From NCBI GenBank assembly GCA_009922615.1, contig RFVF01000002.1:55701-119700 (forward strand): DNA of 64,000 bases. Reading direction: 5' to 3'. The DNA is from Pseudomonadota bacterium. Lineage in GTDB: Bacteria; Verrucomicrobiota; Verrucomicrobiia; Limisphaerales; SXTU01. Below, in pieces: positions 15,959 to 23,916 of this stretch; the first letter of the stretch is position 1; each line of letters opens with the position of its first letter. Below the pieces are notes generated by a model. The model was not told where the DNA came from, ran no database searches, and saw nothing but the letters and a program-made list of their open reading frames with translations. A program made the translations under genes and the position numbers.

Positions 15959-16048
15959 GGAAGGGTGGCTGAGTGGTTAAAGGCACCTGACTCGAAATCA
16001 GGAGTAGGGGCAACCCTACCGGGGGTTCGAATCCCTCCCCTTCCGCCA
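15959..16048 (+). tRNA. tRNA-Ser (anticodon CGA)
   Basis: Acceptor stem GGAAGGG pairs with CCCTTCC, discriminator G, and CCA is encoded. Anticodon loop CTCGAAA gives anticodon CGA, which reads UCG. A long variable arm (AGTAGGGGCAACCCTACC) marks a class II serine tRNA, and the T-arm has TTCGAAT. Its 3' end abuts the broken HIT gene within 1-2 bp. Confidence 0.96.
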
Positions 16049-16306
16049 CTTGATGACAAGCCGGTAGCCGTTGGCGAGGCCCACCTGTTTCGCAACTTCG
16101 GCCGCCTTGAGCAACAGGTGCCCGACCACCGCATGGTCGGCAGGCGTGGCATCAGCGATGCGGGGGATGGGCTTGCGCGGCACGATGAGGATGTGCGTGG
16201 GCGCCTGCGGATGGAGATCGCGGAAAGCGACGACGTGCTCGTCTTCGTAAACCAGGTTCGCCGGAATCTCCTTCGCGGCGATGCGTTCAAAGAGGGTTTT
16301 GCTCAT
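16016..16306 (-). pseudogene. HIT-family nucleotide hydrolase, 3'-truncated at tRNA-Ser
   Basis: HIT proteins hydrolyse nucleoside phosphoramidates and dinucleotides through an HxHxH active site near the C-terminus. Here the N-terminal part is excellent (MSKTLFERIAAKEIPANLVY, FRDLHPQAPTHILIVPRKPI, then NGYRLVI), but directly after GYRLVI the frame enters the antisense of tRNA-Ser (WRKGRDSNPR, stop). The normal continuation, NxxxxGGQxVxHxHxHxLGG, is missing, so all three catalytic His residues are gone. Genuine HIT sequence ends at about 16049, exactly at the tRNA CCA end. This suggests a recombination event at the tRNA 3' end that cut the gene. The remaining ORF is 96 aa against the usual 110-120. 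Confidence 0.85.
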
Positions 16307-16381
16307 GTGTATGCGCGTTGCTCAACGATAGATCTTTGGTCAAAGCCTGACAGAACAAAAGCGTGGAGTGCCCGCATGAGC

Positions 16382-16822
16382 TTAGGGTGCTTTGTCGTAA
16401 CGCTTTGCATACTCAACTCTCCGGTCTTTCTCCGCTTTCGAAATCCAGCCGTCGGAAAACTGCCATTCAATTGCACGGCAGATGTCATTCTCATCCAACT
16501 GGCACCAATCCCACAGCATCATCTCGTAATTCAGCCAACCCGCAGTGAGCCAAGCAAACCGTCGCATCTCGACCAACTCCGCATCGGAAATGCCACGGCG
16601 CCGTAGTTCTGCGTGAGCCCTCTCGAAGCGGACGCATGGAAACTGAGTATCGAGCACCTCCTCACACACTATGCTCCAAGTGCTGAAGGCATTGAAGACA
16701 GTCTGACCTTCACGCGCAATTGACTCAGGTGAGAATCCCTCATCGCTGCCGGGCGGGCTTCGGACGAGCTTCTCAACCTTTGCAGCCCAGAAGGCCATCG
16801 AGATGCGGTTTAGTAATGACAT
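16382..16822 (-). CDS. Hypothetical protein
   Basis: A 146-aa protein I do not recognise. I use ATG 16822 (MSLLNRISMAF) over the GTG two codons earlier. It is soluble and acidic, with a Trp-rich core (FAWLTAGWLNYEMMLWDWC, IEWQFSDGWISKAEKDRR), and looks like real protein by composition. Its base composition is less GC-rich than its neighbours, and it lies between the truncated HIT gene and the nrdR pair, so it could belong to the DNA that arrived, or was left behind, at the tRNA-Ser locus. Confidence 0.65.
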   Translation of the reverse strand: MSLLNRISMAFWAAKVEKLVRSPPGSDEGFSPESIAREGQTVFNAFSTWSIVCEEVLDTQFPCVRFERAHAELRRRGISDAELVEMRRFAWLTAGWLNYEMMLWDWCQLDENDICRAIEWQFSDGWISKAEKDRRVEYAKRYDKAP

Positions 16823-16891
16823 GAACACGCTCGAAGCCCATCGGTTTGGGGCTCGTTCTTTCTGTCCAGCCTCCGCCCACCCGCATCGCGC

Positions 16892-17455
16892 CTAGCTCAC
16901 CACCAGCGCGCAGTCGGCCCGGTGGTTCTCATCGAGGCACTGGCGGAGGTAGCCCACAATCTGGTCGCTCATCGCCCGGCAGCGGTCGCACCAGCGGCGC
17001 GCGCCCACGAGCCGCTTCACGCAGTCGTGCAGACCGTTGAAGCGCATCAGGCGCGGGGACAGGCTGAGTTGAGTCCGCATCTCCTCGCGCAGGCGCGGGA
17101 AGAAGAGAAGTTCCCCGCCATCGCCGGATTCCAAGGCGAGCGCGGCAAGGCTCGTTTCCGAAACGGGGCCGCTCAGTTCGGGGACTGGTTTCGCCTGCGT
17201 GGTGATGACAATGAGGCCGAGTCCACGCAGCACTTCTTCAAGCGCGGCGGTGAACTCGGCGATGGTCACAACGGTTTGCTGCCGCTCGACTTTGAAGTAG
17301 TGCAGCACGGCCGCGGCAGCTTCCTTCACGACTTCGTGATCAAGCTGTTCGAGCGCCTCACCGATGACCTCGACGCTCACATCCTCGACCGCACAGGGGA
17401 TGTGGTCGCCGTTGGCGGTTTCAAATACCAGGCAGTGGGAATGTAGCTGTATCAC
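16892..17455 (-). CDS. Conserved protein of unknown function overlapping nrdR
   Basis: A 187-aa protein. The track ORF (to 17743) begins inside nrdR in another frame, and the sequence only becomes protein-like at VIQLHSHCLVFETANGDHIPC. A GTG at 17455 fits as start and overlaps the 3' end of nrdR by about 35 bp, indicating coupled translation. Features: SHC near the N-terminus, VEVIGEALEQLDHEVVKEAAAAVLHYFKVE, FTAALEEVLRGLGL, and a C-terminal Cys cluster (RRWCDRCRAMSD with a later CLDENHRADC). The first half looks like a small all-helical domain. Its tight link to nrdR suggests a role near nucleotide metabolism or regulation, which is inference. Confidence 0.72.
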   Translation of the reverse strand: MIQLHSHCLVFETANGDHIPCAVEDVSVEVIGEALEQLDHEVVKEAAAAVLHYFKVERQQTVVTIAEFTAALEEVLRGLGLIVITTQAKPVPELSGPVSETSLAALALESGDGGELLFFPRLREEMRTQLSLSPRLMRFNGLHDCVKRLVGARRWCDRCRAMSDQIVGYLRQCLDENHRADCALVVS

Positions 17456-17906
17456 TTTTGGCCTCCACTTGTTTGAGCGCGTCGAGGAAGTCCTCCGCTT
17501 CCTCGAAGCGCCGGTAAATGCTCGCGTAACGGACGTAGGCGACTTTGTCCAACTCGCGCAGGCGGGCCATGACCATTTCGCCCAGCGCCTTGCTCGGCAC
17601 CTCGGAGTCGAACTCGTCGGTGACGCGGTCGGTGATGTTTTCGGCGAGCGCCTCGATTTCGGCGGCCGGCACGGGACGCTTGGCGCAGGCAGCCTTGAGG
17701 CTGCCCAGCAGTTTTTCCTTGGTGAACTCCTCGCGGCGACCATCGCGCTTCACCACCATGAGGCCGGCGTGCTCGATTTCCTCGTAAGTGGTGAAGCGAT
17801 GTTCGCACTTGAGGCACTCGCGGCGGCGACGAATGGTGGAACCTTCCCGCGAACCACGGGAATCGATCACTTTGTCATCCAGGCAACCGCATTTGGGGCA
17901 ACGCAT
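17421..17906 (-). CDS. nrdR: Transcriptional repressor NrdR
   Basis: Zinc-ribbon/ATP-cone repressor of ribonucleotide reductase genes; it binds NrdR boxes depending on the ATP/dATP ratio. ATG 17906 gives 161 aa; upstream track residues are discarded. The zinc ribbon is MRCPKCGC with ECLKCEHRFTTYE, and the VIDSRGSREGSTIRRRREC signature is present. The ATP-cone follows (MVVKRDGRREEFTKEKLL, then VAYVRYASIYRRFEEAEDFL). Length and motifs are standard. No RNR gene lies in this window. The 3' end overlaps the next minus-strand gene. Confidence 0.97.
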   Translation of the reverse strand: MRCPKCGCLDDKVIDSRGSREGSTIRRRRECLKCEHRFTTYEEIEHAGLMVVKRDGRREEFTKEKLLGSLKAACAKRPVPAAEIEALAENITDRVTDEFDSEVPSKALGEMVMARLRELDKVAYVRYASIYRRFEEAEDFLDALKQVEAKSDTATFPLPGI

Positions 17907-18149
17907 AAATGCGCCTAACCACTTCAAATAGACGCTGAATGTTGTTAGCACCCCACTAATGGTGGGAGCAAGGAATTTCAAAACGATCTCCAAGCCGAAA
18001 AGAACGCGCCTCAAGCCAGGCCGCCCGGCCTTCAACTCGACTTCGGCATAGTCAGCAGTCGTTCGCGCAGACGCTGCACTGGATGGTTGCTTGATCCGCG
18101 TTGACTTGGGGTGGGACTTCTAACGCTCACGTTCCGTTGAGCGAAGTTG

Positions 18150-18170
18150 AACTTTGAACTTTGAACTTCG
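18150..18170 (+). repeat. Heptamer repeat AACTTTG x3 upstream of plsY
   Basis: AACTTTG AACTTTG AACTTCG occurs directly before the plsY coding region. It belongs to the group of low-GC, 7-bp-periodic phrases seen elsewhere in the window, and contains the TTG that the ORF track uses as plsY start, which argues against that start. Confidence 0.6.
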
Positions 18171-18193
18171 GCTCCCGGAAACATACTCGGCGC

Positions 18194-18895
18194 GTGGCTG
18201 CCGCTTTGATCACGTTGATTTTCCTGAGCTATCTGCTCGGCTCGATCCCGACGGGCTTTCTCGTCGCGAAGGCGAAGGGCGTGGACATCCGCAGCGTGGG
18301 CAGCGGGAACATCGGCGCGACAAATGTTTTCCGCATCCTCGGCAAGGGAGCGGGAATCTTCGTGCTGACTGTAGATGCAATGAAGGGGGCGCTGGCTGTC
18401 TCTGTAATCGGTCCTTTTGTTGAGCGAGGCTACCATCTTTCCCTCCCGGTCTTTTCTTCCTGGACCTCGTCCTCCTCGAACCTGTCCGAAATCATGCACC
18501 ATCTGCCGGCGCTAGCCGGCATCTGCGCCATCCTTGGGCACAACTACACCTGCTGGCTTCGTTTCAAAGGCGGCAAGGGCATCGCCACCACGGCGGGCGT
18601 CTTCGCGGCGCTGGCCCCGGCGGCCTTCGGCATCGCGCTGGCGACGTGGCTAGTGGTCTTCGCGGCGAGCCGCTACGTCTCGCTCGCGTCCATCGTGGCG
18701 GCGGTGGCGTTGCCGCTGGCGGTGTGGCTTACGGGCAACGGCGCATTGCTCATCGGCGTCTCGACGGCACTGGGCGCGCTGGCGATTTACAAGCACAAGG
18801 CCAACATCGAGCGGCTGCGGGCCGGCACCGAGAACCGCATCGGCACGAAGAACCCGGAATCTCCCGCCTCGGCGCCGGAGGAGAAGAAATCTTAG
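18194..18895 (+). CDS. plsY: Glycerol-3-phosphate acyltransferase PlsY (acylphosphate-dependent)
   Basis: Integral membrane enzyme that acylates glycerol-3-phosphate with acyl-phosphate, the first step of phospholipid synthesis. Motifs are present: SYLLGSIPTGFLVAK, the GSGNIGATNVFR signature, VDAMKGALAV and LGHNYTCWLRFKGGKGIATT. The track start at 18161 is TTG within a heptamer repeat; GTG 18194 (VAAALITLIFLSY) gives 233 aa and puts the first TM at the N-terminus. The loop between GALAV and ALAGICAILGHN is longer and Ser-rich (FSSWTSSSSNLSE), unusual for PlsY. gpsA, which makes its substrate glycerol-3-phosphate, is next downstream on the same strand. Confidence 0.93.
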   Translation: MAAALITLIFLSYLLGSIPTGFLVAKAKGVDIRSVGSGNIGATNVFRILGKGAGIFVLTVDAMKGALAVSVIGPFVERGYHLSLPVFSSWTSSSSNLSEIMHHLPALAGICAILGHNYTCWLRFKGGKGIATTAGVFAALAPAAFGIALATWLVVFAASRYVSLASIVAAVALPLAVWLTGNGALLIGVSTALGALAIYKHKANIERLRAGTENRIGTKNPESPASAPEEKKS

Positions 18896-18937
18896 CCGCG
18901 CAAGGGCGCAGAGAGTGCAATGATGAAGAGCCGAAAC

Positions 18938-18972
18938 GTCCAACGCTCAACACTCTGTAATCAACCTTCAAC
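18938..18972 (+). repeat. Heptamer-periodic phrase between plsY and gpsA
   Basis: GTCCAAC GCTCAAC ACTCTGT AATCAAC CTTCAAC: five degenerate heptamers ending mostly in CAAC. About 65 bp further on, the CACAGAG-type phrase TCTCTGTGTCCTCTGCGTCC follows just before gpsA. Confidence 0.55.
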
Positions 18973-19077
18973 GGGGCGCGACGCTGCGGAGTTGATTATT
19001 GCGCACTCGACGTGGGGCGTTGGAAATTGCCCATCTTTCTCTGTGTCCTCTGCGTCCTTTCGTGGCAAAACATCCAC

Positions 19078-20058
19078 ATGAACATCACCGTCCTCGGTGC
19101 CGGTGCGTGGGGCACCGCGCTCGCTAAGTTGCTCCGCGAGTCGGGCCATGAAGTGACTCTTTGGGGCCACGATCCCGCGCACCTCGCCTCGTTGCGTAAC
19201 ACGGGGCGCAACGAGCGTTACCTGCCCGGCGTGGCGCTCCCGGCGGGTCTGCGTTACACGGACAACCTCGCCGAAGCGCTGCGGGGAGCCAAAGAAGTCA
19301 TCGTGGCCGTGCCATCGCGAGCCTTCCGCGAAGTGACCGGCGCGTTGGCCGATTTTCGCGGGCTGGCCGTAAGCGTGACCAAGGGCATCGAGCATGACAG
19401 CGGCCTGACGATGTGCGGCGTGCTCCAGGCGTGCGCGCCGCGAGCCAAGGTCGCTGCGCTCTCCGGCCCCACCCTGGCACCAGAAGTGGCGCGCGGAATT
19501 CCCACGGCGATTGTGGCCGCGAGCTCGGACCTCGGCGTGGCGCGCGTGGTGCAAAGCCTCTTTCACCGGCCCGCATTCCGGGTTTACACGAGTGGTGATC
19601 TGCTGGGCGTGGAACTGGGCGGTGCGCTCAAAAACATCATCGCCATTGCCGCCGGCGTGGGCGACGGCCTGGGTTTCGGCGACAACGCCAAGGCCGCGTT
19701 GGTTACGCGCGCGGTGGCGGAGATGCGTCGTCTGGGCGTGGCGTGCGGTGCGCAGGCGGAGACCTTCACCGGCTTGAGCGGCCTCGGCGATCTCACGGTG
19801 ACGTGTTTCTCAAAACTCAGCCGCAACCGTGGTTTTGGCGAAGAGCTGGGCCGGGGAGTGCCACTGTTCGACTTGCTCGCCGCCAGCCGACACGTGGTGG
19901 AGGGCCACCCCACGACGCGCTCCGCGTGGCAGCTCGCGCGCAAGCACGGCGTGAGCACGCCGATCATCGAGCAAGTCCACGCGATGCTCTACGAGGGCAA
20001 AGACGTGAAGGCGGCGGTGCGGGATTTGACGAGCCGGGACTCGAAGGCGGAAGATTAG
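19078..20058 (+). CDS. gpsA: NAD(P)-dependent glycerol-3-phosphate dehydrogenase
   Basis: Reduces dihydroxyacetone phosphate to sn-glycerol-3-phosphate for phospholipids. ATG 19078 starts MNITVLGAGAWGTALAKLL, the GxGxxG nucleotide-binding motif; the upstream part of the track ORF is repeat DNA. Later motifs are VSVTKGIEH, LSGPTLAPEVARGIPTAIV, VELGGALKNIIAIAAGVGDGLGFGDNAKAALVTRA and LSGLGDLTVTC with RNRGFGEEL. Length 326 aa, standard. It lies 182 bp after plsY; the pair forms a small phospholipid module. Confidence 0.97.
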   Translation: MNITVLGAGAWGTALAKLLRESGHEVTLWGHDPAHLASLRNTGRNERYLPGVALPAGLRYTDNLAEALRGAKEVIVAVPSRAFREVTGALADFRGLAVSVTKGIEHDSGLTMCGVLQACAPRAKVAALSGPTLAPEVARGIPTAIVAASSDLGVARVVQSLFHRPAFRVYTSGDLLGVELGGALKNIIAIAAGVGDGLGFGDNAKAALVTRAVAEMRRLGVACGAQAETFTGLSGLGDLTVTCFSKLSRNRGFGEELGRGVPLFDLLAASRHVVEGHPTTRSAWQLARKHGVSTPIIEQVHAMLYEGKDVKAAVRDLTSRDSKAED

Positions 20059-20074
20059 CCGTTACCGAAGTGGG

Positions 20075-20488
20075 TTATTGTGGTCCAATGTATTCAACCG
20101 TTCTTGTCTTCTGGTTGATTACTAGTCTTCCTCCGGGAGGCAACACGGCCTTGGGCAGATGCCTCTCGGCTAATAACTCGTCAATATCAGCCGGAAGACG
20201 CTTCTTAGTAGCCTGGAAAGAAATCAAGTGCTTGCCCAAATCATCGAAAGCACTGGTGCCCGGCAGGTAGTTCCATTCGCCTGTTTGAGACTTACCAGAC
20301 TGTGGTTTCGCGGGGGGAGCAGGTTGAGCAGGTAAATTCGCCGCTGGTGTTGGCGTTGAAGGTGTTGTGGCAGGAACCTCTGACTGGCTGGTCGGCGAGG
20401 CGGGCGGCTCAATAGGCCTAGCAGACTTCCGGCGGCAGGCGCTTACCGCACACCCCATGATCAAAAGCAAAAGAAGAAGACATTTCAT
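20075..20488 (-). CDS. Hypothetical lipoprotein with Pro/Thr-rich linker
   Basis: A 137-aa protein. The N-terminus MKCLLLLLLIMGCAVSACRRK is a lipoprotein signal with lipobox-like IMGC and VSAC; acylation at one of these Cys residues is likely. A Pro/Ala/Thr/Ser-rich linker follows (residues about 25-65), then a small globular region (GEWNYLPGTSAFDDLGKHLI, KRLPADIDELLAERHLP). I do not recognise the family. It is downstream of two pseudopilin genes on the same strand and convergent with gpsA. Confidence 0.75.
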   Translation of the reverse strand: MKCLLLLLLIMGCAVSACRRKSARPIEPPASPTSQSEVPATTPSTPTPAANLPAQPAPPAKPQSGKSQTGEWNYLPGTSAFDDLGKHLISFQATKKRLPADIDELLAERHLPKAVLPPGGRLVINQKTRTVEYIGPQ

Positions 20489-20551
20489 CGGAAGCGACAG
20501 TCAACTTGAGTGCCCAAAGGAACGCGGAAGTGCCCAGACAGACGTTGAGTT

Positions 20552-21418
20552 TCATTGGGAAGCTACACTGGCCAGCCAAGCTTGATCCGTTGGCGACCCC
20601 GTCCCCGGGCCAGTGTAAGAGTTGACCGCGCCTCCGCTGTATTTGACCGGCTGCTGTAGGTCACGGTCTTTCCACCTGTGAATCTCCACGTGGCCATCTG
20701 CAAAGCTGAACGAACTGGCGTTATTATGGTAATTGGCCGGAAAATCAACGACATGTCCCAAATGAGCCATACAGACCGCGAAACCTCCGTCGTTGAGGCT
20801 GGTCGGAAATTCATCCACAAGAACAAACAAGCTCGACATATCCCGGGAGCCAAGATCGGTCTCCCGTTTGTATTTTTGAAATGATAGGCCGGAGCCGTCG
20901 GCCAGCCAGTTAGCATTCACGTTATTGCCCACGGCCTGATTCATGGAGATGCTGCGAACGCGGGGGATCAACGTAGGGTTGTCAAAACTTTTGTCACCCG
21001 GGCACTTGAAGACGCCAGCATTTTTGCCTACGTATTGGCCCAAGGTAACATTGTTGGGGTGAGTCCCAACAGGGGCAAGCGTCTGAACCCAAGTGTTGTC
21101 AAGCATGGTGAGGGGGTTGGTGTTGGCCTGCTGACTTTGTCCAGACGAGGCACCTACGGTCATGTTGCCCAGCACCCAGCTCTGTTGGGCGGCGTCCAAA
21201 TTGTTTATCAATCGCCCATCAGCGTCTGGAAAATAGAGGGCCCAACCAAGCTGGACTTGTTTCAGATTGCTCATGCAAGTCGCTCCGTGAGCCTTTTGCT
21301 TTGCCTTGCTCAATGCCGGCAAGAGCATGCCGGCCAGAATCGCGATGATCGCGATGACGACGAGAAGCTCGATCAGGGTGAAACCATGGGACGGATGTCG
21401 CTTGGTGGGAAGATTCAT
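20552..21418 (-). CDS. Type II pseudopilin-like protein (prepilin-type N-terminal cleavage/methylation domain)
   Basis: A 288-aa exported protein with a class III leader: [29 protein letters not shown], cleaved after Gly by prepilin peptidase and N-methylated at Phe. After the helix comes the [16 protein letters not shown](V/I)QLGW stretch common in PVC members of this family, and near the C-terminus [13 protein letters not shown], the H-x-DG-type motif. Such proteins are very numerous in Verrucomicrobiota and Planctomycetota and may form pseudopili or be surface-anchored. It is a tandem paralogue of the next gene. Confidence 0.93.
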   Translation of the reverse strand: MNLPTKRHPSHGFTLIELLVVIAIIAILAGMLLPALSKAKQKAHGATCMSNLKQVQLGWALYFPDADGRLINNLDAAQQSWVLGNMTVGASSGQSQQANTNPLTMLDNTWVQTLAPVGTHPNNVTLGQYVGKNAGVFKCPGDKSFDNPTLIPRVRSISMNQAVGNNVNANWLADGSGLSFQKYKRETDLGSRDMSSLFVLVDEFPTSLNDGGFAVCMAHLGHVVDFPANYHNNASSFSFADGHVEIHRWKDRDLQQPVKYSGGAVNSYTGPGTGSPTDQAWLASVASQ

Positions 21419-21448
21419 ACCGGAGCGAGTTACTAAATTCGACGATAC

Positions 21449-22204
21449 TTATGGGTTATACCGGGAAAACAACCAATTAAAGTCATTTACGGTTGGAATG
21501 GCCGCGTCCCATTTCTTCATCTCCGCGTGACCATCTGCGTAGATCAACCCGCCGCTGCGACTATGATAGGTTGCCGGTTTTTCGTTACCCCAACCGGCCC
21601 CACCAATCAAAAATGATCCGTCATCCAAAGATTCCAAACCCTCCTCAATGAACACGAACGTGTCCGTCGGCAGGCGGAAATCTGTCAAGCGCCGGAAATA
21701 CTGTTGCGGGGAGACAAAGCCCGTCGACTGAGGCATCGAGTAGTTCCTTATGTAAACGGGAAACACAACGGTCGCGGTGGCTGGTGCCTTGTCAGGCTTG
21801 GGGCAGGCAAAAACATGATAATCCGAACCGGCGTATCGACCCAACAGAGCCTTGCTCACCAGATTACCGTTGGCAGCATCGGCCTGATTCTTCATGTATC
21901 CAACCGCCCAAGCAGTGTAGTAATTACCGTCAGGACTGGGGGCAGGATTAGCCCCGGGCCCTGGAAACCCGCCCCAACCGGGGTTGCTCACCAACCTGTC
22001 ATCGAAGTCGCCAGCATAAGTGAGCCATGCCAGCGCAACCTGCTTTTGATTGCCGAGGCACTTGGTCGCGCGAGCCTTGCTCTGGGCCGTGCTCAACGCA
22101 GGGAGCAGCATCCCCGCCAGAATCGCGATGATGGCGATGACAACGAGCAGTTCGATCAGGGTAAAGGCGAGGGTGTCCTTGTGGGCGGCTGGTAATGCAG
22201 GCAT
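21449..22204 (-). CDS. Type II pseudopilin-like protein (tandem paralogue)
   Basis: A 251-aa paralogue of the downstream gene. ATG 22204 ([22 protein letters not shown]) is chosen because it gives a short leader; the track ORF extends into the intergenic hairpins. Here the residue before the cleavage-site Phe is Ala (LAFTLIELL), not the usual Gly, which may reduce prepilin peptidase processing. Then [33 protein letters not shown] and, near the C-terminus, [19 protein letters not shown]. It is 30 bp upstream of its paralogue. Confidence 0.91.
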   Translation of the reverse strand: MPALPAAHKDTLAFTLIELLVVIAIIAILAGMLLPALSTAQSKARATKCLGNQKQVALAWLTYAGDFDDRLVSNPGWGGFPGPGANPAPSPDGNYYTAWAVGYMKNQADAANGNLVSKALLGRYAGSDYHVFACPKPDKAPATATVVFPVYIRNYSMPQSTGFVSPQQYFRRLTDFRLPTDTFVFIEEGLESLDDGSFLIGGAGWGNEKPATYHSRSGGLIYADGHAEMKKWDAAIPTVNDFNWLFSRYNP

Positions 22205-22261
22205 ATAGGCTCGTCGGGCGGACTTGGGAGACAAATACCTCCTTTTTAAGGCGGCGTCAAC

Positions 22262-22306
22262 GGGCGAAGCGCCCCCAAATCGCCACGCATACGCGGCGAT
22301 TTTGGG
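22262..22306. repeat. Two adjacent hairpins in a divergent promoter region
   Basis: GGGCG-AAG-CGCCC (22262-22274) is followed by CCCAAATCGCC...GGCGATTTTGGG (22274-22306, stem of 11 pairs with one bulge). They lie between the divergent pseudopilin gene and the TPR protein gene. No T-run follows, so a terminator is less likely than a regulatory or REP-like element. Confidence 0.5.
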
Positions 22307-22355
22307 TCGGCTGGCTTCCTTGACGAGCTTCACCCCGCTACCTACAGTCCGCCCC

Positions 22356-23393
22356 ATGATTCGACGGACTCTCCGCGTAACGCTGCTGCTCGCCGTGGTG
22401 GTTGCGTTTCCGCACGTGTGCCCCGCCCCGCTGATCTACAAGCCGGGCGAAGGCTGGTCCTACGAGCCTTACGGCGGCGATTCGAGCTGGAAAAAGACGC
22501 GTGCCAAAGATCAGTTGGAGGTCGCCGAGAAAGCCTTCGAGAAAAAGGACTATGACCTTTCACTCAAGGCCGCCCGGTTGACCGTCAACAAATGGCCGCT
22601 GTCCGACTACGCCCCCAAGGCGCAGTTCCTCGTCGGGCGCAGCCTTGAGGAATTGAAGAAGGACGAAGAAGCGTTCAAGGCCTACCAAACCCTGCTCGAG
22701 AAATATCCCAAGGCGGAAAACTATCAGGACGTGTTGAAGCGGCAGTTTGAAATCGCCAACCGCTACCTCGGCGGCCAGTGGTTCAAGCTCTGGGGTGTCA
22801 TCCCCTTCTTCCCGTCCATGGAGAAGACCTCCAAGATGTATGAGAAGGTCATCAAGAACGGGCCCTACAGCGACGTCGCTCCGCTGGCGCAAATGAGCAT
22901 CGGCACCGCGAACGAAAAGCGCGGCGAGTTCACCGACGCGGTGAAGGCCTACGAAAAAGCCGCCGACAAATACCACGACCAGAAAAACCTCGCCGCCGAC
23001 GCGCTCTTCAAAGCCGGCCAGACGCATCTAAAGCAGGCCAAGACCGCTGAATACGACCAGGGCGTCGCCGCCAAGGCCATCGCCACTTTCACGGACTTTA
23101 TTTCCCTCTACCCGGACGACAAGCGGGTGCCCGAGGCGCGCAAGAACATCGACTCCCTCCGCGCCGAGCAGGCCCGGGGCGCGATGAAGGTCGCGCAGTT
23201 CTACGAGAAGAAAAAGCAGTGGAGCGGAGCGCTCGTTTATTACAACGAAGTGCTCATCAAGGATCCGGACTCGACCTTCGCCGCCGAGGCCAAGCATCGC
23301 ATCGAGTTTCTCAAGACGTTGCCCGGTGTGGCGGCCGGCCCCGCTGCCACGACTGGCACCAACGCGCCCCCCGCCCCGGCACCGAAACCGTAA
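22356..23393 (+). CDS. BamD-like TPR outer-membrane assembly protein
   Basis: A 345-aa exported TPR protein. ATG 22356 starts a signal peptide ([18 protein letters not shown]); the track ORF extends too far. TPR-type repeats occur throughout: [77 protein letters not shown] and [25 protein letters not shown]. Repeat layout and length resemble BamD/YbgF-type lipoproteins that work in beta-barrel assembly. It lacks a good lipobox (HVCP), so it may be soluble rather than lipidated. lptE follows 5 bp downstream, supporting a role in outer-membrane biogenesis. Confidence 0.85.
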   Translation: MIRRTLRVTLLLAVVVAFPHVCPAPLIYKPGEGWSYEPYGGDSSWKKTRAKDQLEVAEKAFEKKDYDLSLKAARLTVNKWPLSDYAPKAQFLVGRSLEELKKDEEAFKAYQTLLEKYPKAENYQDVLKRQFEIANRYLGGQWFKLWGVIPFFPSMEKTSKMYEKVIKNGPYSDVAPLAQMSIGTANEKRGEFTDAVKAYEKAADKYHDQKNLAADALFKAGQTHLKQAKTAEYDQGVAAKAIATFTDFISLYPDDKRVPEARKNIDSLRAEQARGAMKVAQFYEKKKQWSGALVYYNEVLIKDPDSTFAAEAKHRIEFLKTLPGVAAGPAATTGTNAPPAPAPKP

Positions 23394-23398
23394 TTATC

Positions 23399-23911
23399 AT
23401 GCGCGCCCTGCTCGCCCTCGGCCTTGCTGCCAGTGTTTTCGCCTGCGCCGGCTGCGCTGGTTACAAGCTCGGCACGACCACCAGCTTTCCCGCCGGCCAG
23501 CACAGCATTCAGATCGGTCTCATCAAGAACCAGACCAACGAGCCGCGGCTGATCGAGGCCCTGAGCAACGCGCTGCGCAAACGGTTCCAGCAGGACGGCA
23601 GCTACAAGCTCGACACCCGGGGAGAATCCGATGTGATCCTCACCGGGGTCATCACACGGTTTGATCGCAGTGGCGTGAGTTACCAACCGGCAGACACCCT
23701 TACCGTGCGCGATTTCGGGTTGAGCCTCACCGCGAAAATCACCGTGCGCGAACGCGGCACCGGAAAAGTCCTGTTCGATCGCGAGATCGTCGGGCGGACC
23801 ATCATTCGGACCGGCTCGGATATGGTCAGCGCGGAACGTCAGGCAGTGCCCCTGCTCGCCGAGGACCTCGCCCGCAACGCCACCTCGCTCATCGTGGACG
23901 GCAACTGGTAA
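23399..23911 (+). CDS. lptE: LptE-like LPS-assembly lipoprotein
   Basis: A 170-aa lipoprotein that in the Lpt system plugs and assists the LptD barrel during LPS insertion into the outer membrane. ATG 23399 opens a signal ending ACAGCAGYKLG (lipobox CAGC), followed by the GTTTSFPAGQHSIQIGLIKNQT and EPRLIEALSNALRKRFQQDG arrangement typical of LptE in Bacteroidota and PVC bacteria, then GVITRFDRSGVSY. It follows the TPR protein by 5 bp and converges with gmhB. Identification is by family pattern; sequence conservation of LptE is low. Confidence 0.8.
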   Translation: MRALLALGLAASVFACAGCAGYKLGTTTSFPAGQHSIQIGLIKNQTNEPRLIEALSNALRKRFQQDGSYKLDTRGESDVILTGVITRFDRSGVSYQPADTLTVRDFGLSLTAKITVRERGTGKVLFDREIVGRTIIRTGSDMVSAERQAVPLLAEDLARNATSLIVDGNW

Positions 23912-23916
23912 GCCGC

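Noticed and set aside
15434-15980. Two ORFs in the gap before tRNA-Ser
   Set aside because: No start signal or motif; one overlaps the tRNA. Listed as gene-free stretch instead.
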